DNA from: Nocardioides islandensis | Lineage (GTDB): Bacteria; Actinomycetota; Actinomycetes; Propionibacteriales; Nocardioidaceae | Direction of reading: 5' to 3' | Assembly: GCF_015352455.1 (NCBI RefSeq) | Contig: NZ_JADKPN010000018.1 | Location: forward strand, 34,505-98,504 | Length of the DNA: 64,000 nt | Translations under genes and position numbers: made by a program | In this document: positions 42,141 to 52,957 of the stretch, in pieces | Numbering within the stretch: position 1 is the first letter of the stretch | Layout of the letters: every line of letters starts with the position of its first letter | Notes under the pieces: generated by a model | Told to the model about the DNA's origin: nothing | Databases searched by the model: none | The model's input: only the letters and a program-made list of their open reading frames with translations

Positions 42141-43070
42141 TCAGGAGTACGCCGTCAGCTCCTCGGAGCGGTACGGACGGGTGGGCTCCACCGAGCGCCT
42201 GCCCGGGACGGCCAGCTCGGGCGTGACCAGGACCGGCGAGCTCGCGTGCGCGATGGCCGCGCGGACGACCGGGCCCAGGTGGCTCGCCAGGGGGAGGCGG
42301 TGGTGCCGGCGCCCCATGACCACGAGGTCGGAGGTCCGGGCCGCATCGAGGATCGCCTCGACGGGTGGTGCGTGCCGGATCTCGACCGAGACGCTCACGT
42401 CGGGGAACTCCGCGCGCAGCGACCTCAGCACCGGTTCGAGCTCGGCGCGGCTGCGGGCGGCCCAGTCGCTGCGCATCGTCTCGTCGACGACGGCCACGTC
42501 GAACCCGGAGGCGAGCCACCAGGCATGCAGCACGACCAGCTCCTGGGACCGCGTGCGAGCCTCCTCGAAGGCGATCCGCAGCAGGCCGGGTGCCTCCACC
42601 GGGTCCTGCACCGCCGCCGTGACGACCGTGGAGGACCCCGGTGTCCAGCCTTCGGGAACGGAGACGACGGGGACGTGGGCCCGTCCCGCGACACCCTGGA
42701 CGATCGACCCCGTGACGAAGCGGTGGAGGGGGTTGAACGCACGGTGCTGGAGCACCAGCATGCGGTCGCCCACCGTCCCCCGGACCAGGTCGTCCACCAC
42801 CCAGCCGTCGTCGATCAGGTGCCCCGTGACGGACACGTCGTCGCCTGCCAGGTGGGCAGCCGCGGCGAGGGCCTTGTCGAGGACCTCCCTGGAGGCTTCC
42901 ATCGCCGCGCCGTACCCGCCGGCGTAGGCCTGGACTCCCGGCAGCTGGAGCACGTGGACCAGGTGGACCGGTCGCCCGGTACGCCGCGCCTCGATCACGG
43001 CGTACTGCAGGGCTGCCTCTGCGCCGTCGACACCGACGGCGACGACGATGGCGTCGCGTGCGACGTTCAT
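42141..43070 (-). CDS. Universal stress protein, two USP domains
   Basis: 309 residues: two UspA folds (about 7-145 and 155-295). The second contains the ATP-binding-like segment VVMGRRHHRLPLASHLGPVV followed by SSPVLVTPEL; the first ends AHVPVVSVPEGW. Lies 37 bp after the alcohol dehydrogenase gene and probably shares its transcript. Tandem USPs are typical members of DevR/DosR-type hypoxia regulons. Confidence 0.92.
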   Translation of the reverse strand: MNVARDAIVVAVGVDGAEAALQYAVIEARRTGRPVHLVHVLQLPGVQAYAGGYGAAMEASREVLDKALAAAAHLAGDDVSVTGHLIDDGWVVDDLVRGTVGDRMLVLQHRAFNPLHRFVTGSIVQGVAGRAHVPVVSVPEGWTPGSSTVVTAAVQDPVEAPGLLRIAFEEARTRSQELVVLHAWWLASGFDVAVVDETMRSDWAARSRAELEPVLRSLRAEFPDVSVSVEIRHAPPVEAILDAARTSDLVVMGRRHHRLPLASHLGPVVRAAIAHASSPVLVTPELAVPGRRSVEPTRPYRSEELTAYS

Positions 43071-43107
43071 GTCGGGTTCCTCTCTGTGCGGTGGGCCCAG
43101 GCCCGGC

Positions 43108-44163
43108 TCAGCGCTTGATGACGACCTTCAGGGCCTTCGTCTCGGCCGCACGGCCGAACGTGTCGTAGGCGTCGAGGACCTGCTCGAACGTGAACCGGTG
43201 GGTGGCGAAGTCCTCGGCTGCGAGCTTGTGCTGGGCGACCAGCTTGAGCAGCATCGGCGTGGTGTTGGTGCTGACCAGCCCGGTCGTGATGGAGAGGTCC
43301 ATGATCCAGAGGTCCTGGAGGGCCAGCTCGACGGGAGCGCCGTGCACGCCCACGTTCGCGACCGACCCGCCGGGACGGACGATCTTCGTGCACGCGTCGA
43401 AGGTCTGCGGGATGCCCACGGCCTCGATCGCCACGTCGACGCCGAAGCCGTCGGTCATGGCCTTGACCTGGTCGATCCAGTCCGCGTCGCCGTTGTTCAC
43501 CACGTCGGTGGCGCCGAACGCCTTGGCCTTCTCGAGCCGGTTGGCGTCGAGGTCCAGCGCGATGATGCGGGCGGCTCCGTAGAGGCTCGCGGTCATGATC
43601 GACGCGAGCCCGACCGGTCCGGCACCCACCACGGCGACGACGTCGCCGGGCTTGACCTTGCCGTACCGGACGCCGATCTCGAACCCGGTGGGCAGGATGT
43701 CGGACAGCATGACCGCCGCCTCGTCGCTGACGCCGGCGGGGAGCTTGTAGAGGGAGTTGTCACCGAACGGCACCCGGACGTACTCGGCCTGGGTCCCGTC
43801 GATGAGGTGCCCGAGGATCCAGCCGATGCCGGAGGCGCCCTCGTCGGCCAGGCAGTGCGCGTACAGGCCCTGGTGGCAGTAGGAGCAGCTGCCGCACGAG
43901 CAGATGCAGGAGATCAGCACGCGATCGCCGACCTCGACCGTGGAGACGGCGGAGCCGACCTCGGTGACCGTGCCCACGCCCTCGTGGCCCAGGATGCGTC
44001 CTTCGGCGACGGCCGGGACGTCTCCCTTGAGGATGTGCAGGTCAGTACCGCAGATCGTGGTCGTGTCGACCCGGACGATGACGTCCGTGGGTTGCTGGAT
44101 CTGGGGGTCCGGCACCTCTTCCCACGCCTTCTTGCCAGGGCCGTGGTACACGAGCGCCTTCAT
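43108..44163 (-). CDS. Zinc-dependent alcohol dehydrogenase
   Basis: 351 residues. Medium-chain dehydrogenase: catalytic zinc Cys in TTICGTDLHILKGD, GHEGVGTVTEVG, the structural zinc Cys cluster in CICSCGSCSYCHQGLYAHC and the Rossmann motif VVAVVGAGPVGLASIM. It probably reoxidises NADH by reducing an aldehyde during low oxygen. ATG 44163 has AAGGAG upstream. A DevR-like box lies 91 bp upstream (44254-44267). Confidence 0.92.
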   Translation of the reverse strand: MKALVYHGPGKKAWEEVPDPQIQQPTDVIVRVDTTTICGTDLHILKGDVPAVAEGRILGHEGVGTVTEVGSAVSTVEVGDRVLISCICSCGSCSYCHQGLYAHCLADEGASGIGWILGHLIDGTQAEYVRVPFGDNSLYKLPAGVSDEAAVMLSDILPTGFEIGVRYGKVKPGDVVAVVGAGPVGLASIMTASLYGAARIIALDLDANRLEKAKAFGATDVVNNGDADWIDQVKAMTDGFGVDVAIEAVGIPQTFDACTKIVRPGGSVANVGVHGAPVELALQDLWIMDLSITTGLVSTNTTPMLLKLVAQHKLAAEDFATHRFTFEQVLDAYDTFGRAAETKALKVVIKR

Positions 44164-44253
44164 GACTGAGTCTCCTTCGTCTCGACGGCCGCGCTGCGAT
44201 GACCGGCATCCGCTGACCACGTTCAGTCTTCGCCGGCGGCGTGGGCCCGTGGA

Positions 44254-44267
44254 GGGCCGAAGGTCCC
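44254..44267 (-). promoter_or_regulatory. DevR/OsdR-like box, adh-usp
   Basis: Minus strand GGGACCTTCGGCCC, the best match here to the actinobacterial DevR/DosR/OsdR consensus; 91 bp before ATG 44163. Confidence 0.6.
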
Positions 44268-44308
44268 GAGCGCCACCTGCAGACGTCCCGACGAGAGCGC
44301 CGTACCCC

Positions 44309-47300
44309 CTAGGGCTGACTGCGTCGCGGGTCCGGGTGCAGGCGGCCGGGGTCGGGCACCGCAGCGGGGACGTCGCCGAGCGTGACGAGGCGATCGACCA
44401 GGTCGAGCCCGACGTGGGCGTGGGTGATCCAGAGGACGGCCCGCTCACGAGACCCCGAGAGCACCTCCTCGGCGAGGGCCAGCGCGGTCGGGTGGTCGAG
44501 GTGGGCGGTCGGCTCGTCGAGCACGAGCACGGGGTGGTCGGCCAGCAGGGACCTGGCCAGGCCGATCCGGGCGCGTTCGCCGCCCGAGACTCCGGCGTGC
44601 CCTTCGCCGATCCACGCGTCGAGTCCCTCGGGAAGGGAGTCGAGCCATCCGCCGAGGTGCGCCCGTCGTAGCGCGGCTTCGACCTCGTCGTCGGTGGCAT
44701 GGGGCCTCGCCAGCCGGACGTTCTCGACGACCGTCGTGGCGAAGACGTGGGGGTCGTCGTCGACCAGTCCGACGCGGCTGCGTACGTCGTCCAGGGAGAT
44801 CGAGCGAGCGCTGACCCCGCCGACGTCGACGACGCCCTCGGCCGGGTCGAGGAACCGCAGCAGCAGCGCGGCCACCGTGCTCTTGCCCGTCCCCGAGGCT
44901 CCGACCAACGCCACTCGCTCTCCGTGGCGCACCGTCAGGGAGGCGGGGGTCGTGAGGGGGCCGTGTGGCTCCCACCGGGCCCGCGCCGAGACGAGCGCCA
45001 CGTCCGACGAGGTCGGGATGCCGGTCGCCACGGTGTCGCGCACGGCAGGCGCCGTGGTGGCCAGGCGGTCGAGTCGTGCGGCGGCCGCGGCGGTGCGGAC
45101 CGAGAGGGCGCCGGCATCGGGGACGGCCGCGGCGACGTCGGCCAGAGCCAGGGGTACCAGCACCAGGAGCGCGAGCATGGGGGCCGACAGCTCGCCCGCG
45201 CGCAGACCAGGGGCACCGACGGCGGCCGTCGCCGCCATCGCGGCGCCGCTCGTGACCAGCACCAGGGCGCGGGCCGCACCGAGCCAGGTGGCCGCGCGGC
45301 GCCCGGCGGAGCCGAGTCGGTCCGCGACGGCCGCGATCCTGGCGGTCGCGGTGTCCGTGGCCTGCCACATGCGCAGCTCGGTCGCCACCTGGGCGGTGTC
45401 GAGGACGGCGGTGGAGAGCTCGGCACGGGCCGCCACCAGGTCGCGCTCGGCCCGACGCGCGCCGAACCGGGCGAGGTACCAGCCGCCCGCTCCGGCGACC
45501 AGCGCGCCGATGCCGATCGCACCGGCAGCAGCCGGGAGGACGAGCGCAGCGACGGCGGCGGCCAGTGCGGCAACCAGGACGTAGGAGCGGACGGGGGCGC
45601 GCACGCGGAGCTCGCGGTCGACCTCGCAGTCCACGTCGTCGACGATGGAGCTCAGGACGTCACCCCGGCGGCGGCCGAGCCGGGCGGGCACCAGGGGGAC
45701 GACCGCGTCGTAGACCTGGACCCGCCGACGCGCGAGCATCCTCAGGGCCGAGTCGTGCGACCGCACCCGCTCGACGTACCGCAGCACGGGTCGCGCCAGT
45801 CCGAAGGTGCGGACGCCGACGATCGCCACCAGGAGCGTGAGGACCCCGGGGCGGGTGGAGGCCTGGACGATCAACCAGCCGGCGGTGGCCGTCAGGGCGA
45901 CACCGGACGCGGACGCCAGGGCACCGACCAGCGTGCTGGCCCAGAGCGGCCACGGATCCCGGGAGACCGGCTCCGCCGGTGCCCGAGGCGGCGTCGGTGC
46001 GGCCGCGCGCGGCTCCGAGGGGGCCGGTGGTGCGGAGCCTTGCGGGGCGGCGGGCCGTCCGAGCTCGAGCGTCCGATCCGCCAGCGCCACGATCGCGGCA
46101 CGGTGGGCGACCACGACGACGGCCGACTCGCGACCGAGCTCGACGATCGTGTCGGCGATGACCCGCTCGGTGAGGTCGTCGAGATGGGCGGTGGGCTCGT
46201 CGAGCAGCACCCAGGGCCGTTCGGCGAGGACCACCCGCGCCAGGGCGAGTCGCGCCCGTTCCCCGGCCGAGAGCGTCGCCCCGTCCTCCCCGAGGACGGT
46301 GTCGATACCCCGAGGAAGGGCACGCACACGCTCTTCGAGCGCCACCCGTCGCAACGCCTCCCAGAGCCGGTCCGCATCGGCGAGCGGGGCCGCCAGCCGC
46401 AGGTTGTCGGCCACCGACCCCTCGACGAACACGGGCCGCTGGGGGAGCCAGGCCACCTGCTCCTGCCACAGTCGGCCGCCCACGCGACGCCCACCCGACA
46501 GCAGCCGGCCGTGCGTGGGCTCGACCAGGCCGGCCAGGGCGGCGAGCAGGGTCGACTTGCCGCAGCCGGACGGTCCGGTGACGACGGCGACGCCCCGAGC
46601 GGACAGTGTCGTGTCGAGCGGCGCGAGTGCTGGGGTCGCGCGGCCCGGGTAGGTGACGCCGAGATGGTCCACGACGAGGTCGGCGCCCGGCGCCGCGGCG
46701 CCACCGTCCTCCGCAGCCGGCTCGTGCTTCGCCTCGAGCAGGGCGTGCGCCGCCTCGAAGGTCGCCACGCCCTCGGCGGCCGCATGGAACTCCGCACCTA
46801 CCCGCCGCAGCGGCCAGTAGGCCTCGGGCGCGAGCAGCAGCACCACCAGCGCGGTGTGCAGCCCCAGCGAGCCGGCCGCGAGACGCACGCCGACCGTCAC
46901 CGCCACCAGCGCCACCGACAGCGTGGCGACGAGCTCGAGGACTGCGGACGAGGCGAAGGCGATCCGCAGCGTGCGCATGGAGGCTTCCCGGTACCTCTCG
47001 GTGACCTCGCCGATGCGCTCGGACTGGGCGCGGGCCCGGCGATGGGCGACCAGCGTCGGCAGTCCCTTCATCACGTCGACGAAGTGACCCGACAGGGCGC
47101 CCATGGCGGCCCACTGCTCGCGGGCGCGGTCCCGGGTGGCCAGCCCGATCAGCGCCCCGAACACCGGGACGAGCGGCAGGGTCGCGAGCACGATCACGGC
47201 GCTCAGCAGGTCCTGGGTGGCGATGGCGATGACCGTGAGCGGCGGCAGGACCCCGGCGAGGACCACGGCCGGCAGGTAGCGCGTCACGTAGGGCTCGACC

Positions 47301-47652
47301 GCGGTCACGCCGCGGGTGACCAGCACCGTGAGCTCGCCGCTGCGCCCGACGGTCCCGGGATCGGCCGCGACGGTCATCAGCTGCCGGCGCAGGTCGGTGC
47401 CGACGGTGGCGGCGGCCGCCGCCGAGCAGACCTCGCCGCCCCACGTGACCAGGCCGCGCACCGTGAGGACCGCGACCACCGCCCACGCCGCCGTACGCAG
47501 GTCCTCGCCGCGGACCGCGGCGACGACCAGGTCGGTCACGACCCAGGCCTGGAGGACGACGAGCAGGCAGGTGACCAGGCCGCCGGCCAGCACGCCGGCG
47601 AGCGGCCGAGCGGCGGGTCTCAGCAGACGACGCAGCCGCGGGTCCGAGGGCC

Positions 47653-47656
<4 letters not shown>
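44309..47656 (-). CDS. cydDC: Fused CydD-CydC ABC exporter
   Basis: 1115 residues from GTG 47656, which overlaps the cydB stop (GTGA). Two complete ABC exporter halves in one chain: membrane domain, Walker A GPSGCGKSTLLAAL and signature LSAGERARLALAR, then a second membrane domain with Walker A GASGTGKSTVAALLL and signature VSGGERARIGLARS. In other bacteria CydD and CydC form a heterodimer exporting cysteine/glutathione and needed to mature cytochrome bd. The fusion is known in actinobacteria. The upstream extension of the frame is antisense-free but overlaps cydB and is rejected. Confidence 0.93.
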
Positions 47657-48678
<1,022 letters not shown>

Positions 48679-48688
48679 GGCGAGCTCC

Positions 48689-50128
48689 TCAGTACGCGAA
48701 GGCGAGCGGCCGGTCGGCGTCGCCGTCCGGGTCGTGGACGTCGGTCGTCTCGGGTGCGGGGTCGGCGCCGCGCGCGATGTAGGTGAACATCAGCTTGACC
48801 TCGATGACCGCCAGCACGGCGTACAGCAGCGTCAGCAGCGTCAAGGAGGTGGTGACCTCGAAGGTGCTGACGCCGGGCGAGACGCCGGACGCGGTGGTCA
48901 TCAGCCCGAAGACCGCCCAGGGCTGGCGTCCGATCTCGGTGAAGACCCAGCCGAAGGAGTTCGCGAGCAGCGGCAGGAACGGCAGGCAGAGCGCGGCCCA
49001 CATGATGGTCCTGCCTCGCGGCCTCCGCCCCCTGCGCGTCGCGAGCAGGAGCCAGCCGGCGACGACGGCGGCGAGGACGCCGGTGCCGATCATCAGGCGG
49101 AAGGTCCAGTAGGACAGGGGGATGTTGGGGACGTAGCTGCTCGGTGAGTAGTACTTCTCGCCGGGGTCCTGCCCGTAGGTCTGCTCGTACTCCTCACGCA
49201 GCTGGTTGACCCCCTTGACCTTGCCGTCGAGGTCCCCGGTGGCCAGGAAGGACAGCAGCCCGGGCACCTTGATCGAGAACTTCTCCTCGCTCCCGTCCAG
49301 GCTGCCGACGGTCAGCAGTGAGAAGCCGGCGTTGGTCTCGGTCTCGTAGAGCGCCTCGGCGGCTGCCATCTTCATCGGCTGGACGTCGGTCATGATCTTG
49401 CCCTGGATGTCGCCGGTCACGGCGACGCCGACCGCCGCGACGAGCGCGACGGCGGCACCGGTGCGCAGCGCCAGGCGGTAGAGACCGTCGTCCTCCCGCT
49501 TGCCGCGGACCAGCTGCCAGAAGGCGATGCCGACGACGAAGGCGGCGCCGGTGAGGTACGCCGACAGCACGACGTGAGGGAAGGTCACCAGCTGCACCTT
49601 GTTGAACAGCACGGCCGCGAAGTCCTCCATCTCGGCGCGGCCGGTGTCGGGGTTGAACCGGTATCCCACCGGGTGCTGCATCCACGAGTTGGCGGCCAGG
49701 ATGAAGTAGGCCGAGAACAACGTGCCCAGGTGCACCAGCCAGATGCATGCGGTGTGCACCTTGCGGGGCAGGCGGTCCCAGCCGAAGATCCACAGGCCCA
49801 GGAACGTGGACTCCAGGAAGAACGCGAGCAGGCCCTCGACGGCCAGCGGGGCACCGAAGATGTCTCCCACGAAGCGCGAGTAGTCGCTCCAGTTCATGCC
49901 GAACTGGAACTCCTGCACGATGCCGGTCACCACGCCGATGGCGAAGTTGATCAGGAAGAGCTTGCCGAAGAACCTGGTCAGCCGCAGCCAGCGCTCGTCG
50001 TCGGTGCGGACCCAGGCCGTCTGGTAGCCGGCGACGATGGCCGAGAGCCCGATGGTGATGGGGACGAACAAGAAGTGGTAGACGGTGAGGATGGCGAACT
50101 GCCACCGGGCGATGTCGGTCGGGTCCAC
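48689..50128 (-). CDS. cydA: Cytochrome bd oxidase subunit I
   Basis: 479 residues from GTG 50128 (MDPTDIARWQFAILTVYHFL; AGGA 7 bp upstream); longer starts to 50170 are less family-like. Visible ligands and motifs: His in VYHFLFVPITIG, the Glu pair around FLESTFLGLWIFGWDRLP and GRQPWAVFGLMTT in the C-terminal part, plus a Q-loop of the short type. Reduces O2 with quinol. Two DevR-like boxes lie 80-106 bp upstream. Confidence 0.96.
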   Translation of the reverse strand: MDPTDIARWQFAILTVYHFLFVPITIGLSAIVAGYQTAWVRTDDERWLRLTRFFGKLFLINFAIGVVTGIVQEFQFGMNWSDYSRFVGDIFGAPLAVEGLLAFFLESTFLGLWIFGWDRLPRKVHTACIWLVHLGTLFSAYFILAANSWMQHPVGYRFNPDTGRAEMEDFAAVLFNKVQLVTFPHVVLSAYLTGAAFVVGIAFWQLVRGKREDDGLYRLALRTGAAVALVAAVGVAVTGDIQGKIMTDVQPMKMAAAEALYETETNAGFSLLTVGSLDGSEEKFSIKVPGLLSFLATGDLDGKVKGVNQLREEYEQTYGQDPGEKYYSPSSYVPNIPLSYWTFRLMIGTGVLAAVVAGWLLLATRRGRRPRGRTIMWAALCLPFLPLLANSFGWVFTEIGRQPWAVFGLMTTASGVSPGVSTFEVTTSLTLLTLLYAVLAVIEVKLMFTYIARGADPAPETTDVHDPDGDADRPLAFAY

Positions 50129-50207
50129 GGGGAGTCCTGTCTCGGGCACGGTCAGGTGGTCGGATCCCAACGTAGGAAGGGGCCGAGGCAGGCCCCCACG
50201 GCGGAAC

Positions 50208-50234
50208 GTCCCTCGGCCCCGGGACGTTGGTCCC
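50208..50234 (-). promoter_or_regulatory. DevR/OsdR-like boxes, cydABDC
   Basis: A near-perfect palindrome GGGACGTTGGTCCC at 50221-50234, with a weaker GTCCCTCGGCCCC directly before it (50208-50220). The centre is about 100 bp from the cydA start. Confidence 0.5.
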
Positions 50235-50272
50235 GACGTTCCGGGGTCTCCGGCGTCGTGGGCGTCTCGGGG

Positions 50273-51703
50273 CTAGGAGGGTCCCGTGGCCGACCAGGCC
50301 TTGCGGATCGAGGTCTGGATCCGTGCCACCGCGTGGAGGCTGTCGTGGAGGTAGCGGCGCCGCAGCGGGTCCAGCGACGCGGGCAGGACGTGGCTGTCGG
50401 CCCGCTCGCCGCTCGCGAGGGCGGCCAGCTCCTGGTCGAAACGCAGCTGGAACATCTGCTCGAACGCGGCGACGAGGTCCTCTGCCTCGCCGCTGGTGAG
50501 GAGCCCGCATGCGGTGCCCCGCCTGATGCGGTCGACGGTCGACCCGGTCGGGTCGCCCGCGGCGAGGGCCATCCACCGCCCGAGCAGCACGACCGGCCAC
50601 AGCGCGCCGCGCTTGAGGTCCAGCCGTCCCTTGTGCGGGCCCGTGCGCTCGACCACGAACTCGTGCAGCCGGCCCCGCGCCGGTCGCGCGTCCAGGGTGA
50701 AGCCCAGGAGCGCGTCGAGGAAGGTGCGGTCGCGGGTCGCGCGCAGCATGGACCGCATCAGGTCGCTGCCGAGGTCGACGTGGGTCAGCGCGCGGTTGTC
50801 GGCCACGATCGAGGCGAGCAGGAGGGCGCCCGTGGACTCGGGGTGGCTGGTCCAGCGGCGCGTGGCCTCGGCCCAGTCCTCCGCGGAGCGGCTGAACAGG
50901 GTCTCCGTCGCGTTGGCGCCGTCGGGGCACCTCGGCAGGCCGCACGCCTCGAGTCCCTCCAGCACCGTCTCGGCATGCGCCATCACCTCGTGCGGCCGGT
51001 CGGCGAGGGCAGCGGGCCACGCCAGGGCGGTGTCGACGTCGGAACGGGGAAGCGCCTCGCGGCGGGCCGCCGAGCCGAGGAGCAGCCAGGAGACGCTGCT
51101 CACGAGCGCCGGGGCGGGAGTCAGCTCCACCACGCGCTGCACCACCAGGTCGCGCACGGCGGAGAGCACGCCGCACACCTGGAGCGCCGGGGTGCCGTTG
51201 TCGGCCATCTCCAGGACGCTGTCGTCGAGCGTGGAGGTCGCACCGCGGAGCTCGTCGAGGCTCTGCGCTCGAGCGACCCGGTGTCGTACGAGGAGGGGAT
51301 CGCGCACCTCCGCCGAGGCGAGATCGACGAGCCTCACGACGCCGACCGGGTCGCCGGTGTCAGAGGTCACGACGAGGTGATGGATGCCGTGCTCGACCAT
51401 CTGCAGCAGGGCCGCCGGGGCGTCGGCGTGCTCGTTGACCGTCCGGACGGGGACCGAGCAGATCGCGCCGACCTCGGTGTCCCGGGTGAGGGCCGCGTCG
51501 GCGAGCGACGCGCGGAAGTCGTGGTCGGTGGCGATGGCGAGCCCATCGGGCAGCTGGACCAGCACGCACGAGTCGTCCGCGTCGTGCAGCAGCCGGGCAG
51601 CCTCGCCGACGGTTGCCCGCGGACCCGCCCAGACGAGCGGCCGCATCCTCATCCGGACCGTCGAGGCGCCCCACTCGCCCCCGAGGGTGGTGCGTTCTCC
51701 CAT
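50273..51703 (-). CDS. CBS-pair DUF294 nucleotidyltransferase-like protein
   Basis: 476 residues. Two CBS motifs at about 20-135 (ATVGEAARLLHDADDSCVLV; HHLVVTSDTGDPVGVVRLVD), a nucleotidyltransferase-like domain with LLLGSAARREALPRSDVDTA (GS...D-x-D) and a DUF294 C-terminal domain. GGAGG sits upstream of the ATG. Such GlnD-like proteins are predicted signal-transduction nucleotidyltransferases. The N-terminal cyclic-nucleotide domain found in many members is missing. Target unknown. Confidence 0.85.
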   Translation of the reverse strand: MGERTTLGGEWGASTVRMRMRPLVWAGPRATVGEAARLLHDADDSCVLVQLPDGLAIATDHDFRASLADAALTRDTEVGAICSVPVRTVNEHADAPAALLQMVEHGIHHLVVTSDTGDPVGVVRLVDLASAEVRDPLLVRHRVARAQSLDELRGATSTLDDSVLEMADNGTPALQVCGVLSAVRDLVVQRVVELTPAPALVSSVSWLLLGSAARREALPRSDVDTALAWPAALADRPHEVMAHAETVLEGLEACGLPRCPDGANATETLFSRSAEDWAEATRRWTSHPESTGALLLASIVADNRALTHVDLGSDLMRSMLRATRDRTFLDALLGFTLDARPARGRLHEFVVERTGPHKGRLDLKRGALWPVVLLGRWMALAAGDPTGSTVDRIRRGTACGLLTSGEAEDLVAAFEQMFQLRFDQELAALASGERADSHVLPASLDPLRRRYLHDSLHAVARIQTSIRKAWSATGPS

Positions 51704-51734
51704 CGCGCGTGCCTCCCTGGAGGAGTGGCCGGCC

Positions 51735-51760
51735 GCGACCGAGGATACTGACTCGGTCGC
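51735..51760 (-). terminator. Terminator of b561-like gene
   Basis: A 9-bp perfect stem GCGACCGAG/CTCGGTCGC with 8-base loop directly after the minus-strand stop at 51761. Confidence 0.75.
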
Positions 51761-52435
51761 TCACCGGTCCCGGCGCGCCTCGTCGGGCCGGTCCTCCAGG
51801 TCGTCGAGCCATCCGCCGTGGTGCCGGGCCGCCCACGAACGGCGGACCCGGCCGAACACCATGCCGACCAGCGCGTGATTGGTCGACGGGTTCACGACGG
51901 CCATGAAGACGTGAGCACCCAGCAGCACCGCGGCGACCACGACCGCCGTGGCGTGCGGTCCGGCGGCGTCGTCGCCACCCGCCGACAGCGCGCGGATGCC
52001 GGTGTAGATCACCACGGCGACGGCTGCGGACAGTGCCCACGCGAGGCCCTTCTGCGCCGGGTTGAACATGCCGTACTCGTGACGGTCGCGGTCACCGAGA
52101 GGACGCCGTACGTGGTCGCGGATCCACAGGGCGTCGCGCCGGTCGACGCTGAACAGCTGCGCCGCGGCTCGCAGGAGCGCCCGTGTGTTGCCGAGGACCA
52201 GGGCGGCGAGAAGTCCCGTGCCGAGCAGGACGACGGCGCCCCAGTGGACCGTCAGGAGGGGACCCGACTCCGCCTCGTCGTCGCCGAGGGCCAGGCCCGT
52301 GCCCAGCGCCACGGCCACCATGAGCACCGTCCACCAGTGCGCGAACCGCTCGGTCAGCCCGAATCGCGATACCCACTCCGCCTCGTCGGGTGTCCGGCTC
52401 TGTACTCGTTCCTTCACCGCGCCTGGCCCGGTCAT
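51761..52435 (-). CDS. Cytochrome b561-like membrane protein
   Basis: 224 residues from ATG 52435. Four hydrophobic segments with His suited to heme b: TERFAHWWTVLMVAVALGTG, LLTVHWGAVVLLGTGL and LLGAHVFMAVVNPSTNHALV. It resembles the formate dehydrogenase gamma/Ni-Fe hydrogenase cytochrome b family. The catalytic partner is not adjacent. A DevR-like box lies 121 bp upstream, shared with the divergent SHOCT gene. Confidence 0.82.
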   Translation of the reverse strand: MTGPGAVKERVQSRTPDEAEWVSRFGLTERFAHWWTVLMVAVALGTGLALGDDEAESGPLLTVHWGAVVLLGTGLLAALVLGNTRALLRAAAQLFSVDRRDALWIRDHVRRPLGDRDRHEYGMFNPAQKGLAWALSAAVAVVIYTGIRALSAGGDDAAGPHATAVVVAAVLLGAHVFMAVVNPSTNHALVGMVFGRVRRSWAARHHGGWLDDLEDRPDEARRDR

Positions 52436-52555
52436 CGCACTACCGCCTCTCGCGTCACGTGACCCGTCACCTCCAGAGCAGCACTCCGGGCGCCGGGCGG
52501 GCAGAGGCCTACTGCCCGAGCGGCAGGGCGAAGGGTCCCCTGGGTCCGCGGGTCG

Positions 52556-52569
52556 GTGCCAAAGGTCCC
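52556..52569. promoter_or_regulatory. DevR/OsdR-like box, b561/SHOCT intergenic
   Basis: GTGCCAAAGGTCCC (reverse GGGACCTTTGGCAC) between the divergent starts at 52435 (-) and 52646 (+). Confidence 0.55.
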
Positions 52570-52645
52570 GTGCGTGCGTGACCTTCGAGGGTGAGACCGA
52601 CGGGTCGCCGGGCGCACGATGTGGGGAAGAAGGGTGGTGACGGAC

Positions 52646-52933
52646 ATGTTCGCAAGCGACCGCTGGGACCCGGACCGCATGATGGACGGCTCCTACGGGG
52701 GCATGATGGGTGGCGGCGCGTGGGTGATGCTCCTCCTCTGGATGCTCCTGCTGGGGCTGGTCGTCGCGGCCGTCGTCTGGGCGGTCAGGGTCTCGGACGT
52801 CCGGGCGTCCAGCGGGACCTCCCACGACCGTCCACGTACCCCGTCGCCGCGGGAGGAGCTCGACCTGCGGCTGGCTCGGGGAGAGGTCAGTCCCGAGGAG
52901 TACGAGACCATCCGGGCGCTGCTCGGCTCCTGA
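52646..52933 (+). CDS. SHOCT-domain small membrane protein
   Basis: 95 residues from ATG 52646 (an in-frame GTG lies 9 bp upstream). A Met/Gly-rich start (RMMDGSYGGMMGGGAW) is followed by one transmembrane helix (VMLLLWMLLLGLVVAAVVWA) and a C-terminal SHOCT motif (EELDLRLARGEVSPEEYETI). SHOCT domains mediate oligomerisation or protein contact. Function unknown; shares the DevR-like box with the b561 gene. Confidence 0.8.
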   Translation: MFASDRWDPDRMMDGSYGGMMGGGAWVMLLLWMLLLGLVVAAVVWAVRVSDVRASSGTSHDRPRTPSPREELDLRLARGEVSPEEYETIRALLGS

Positions 52934-52957
52934 CCGCGGGAGAACCCCCGCGGCGCC

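Noticed and set aside
44302..44313. GTACCCCCTAGG next to the cydDC stop, resembling a CsoR operator or another GGGTAC promoter
   Set aside because: No CsoR or copper gene nearby, no GNNT at the right distance, and part of it is the cydDC stop codon; the adh start is 140 bp away.
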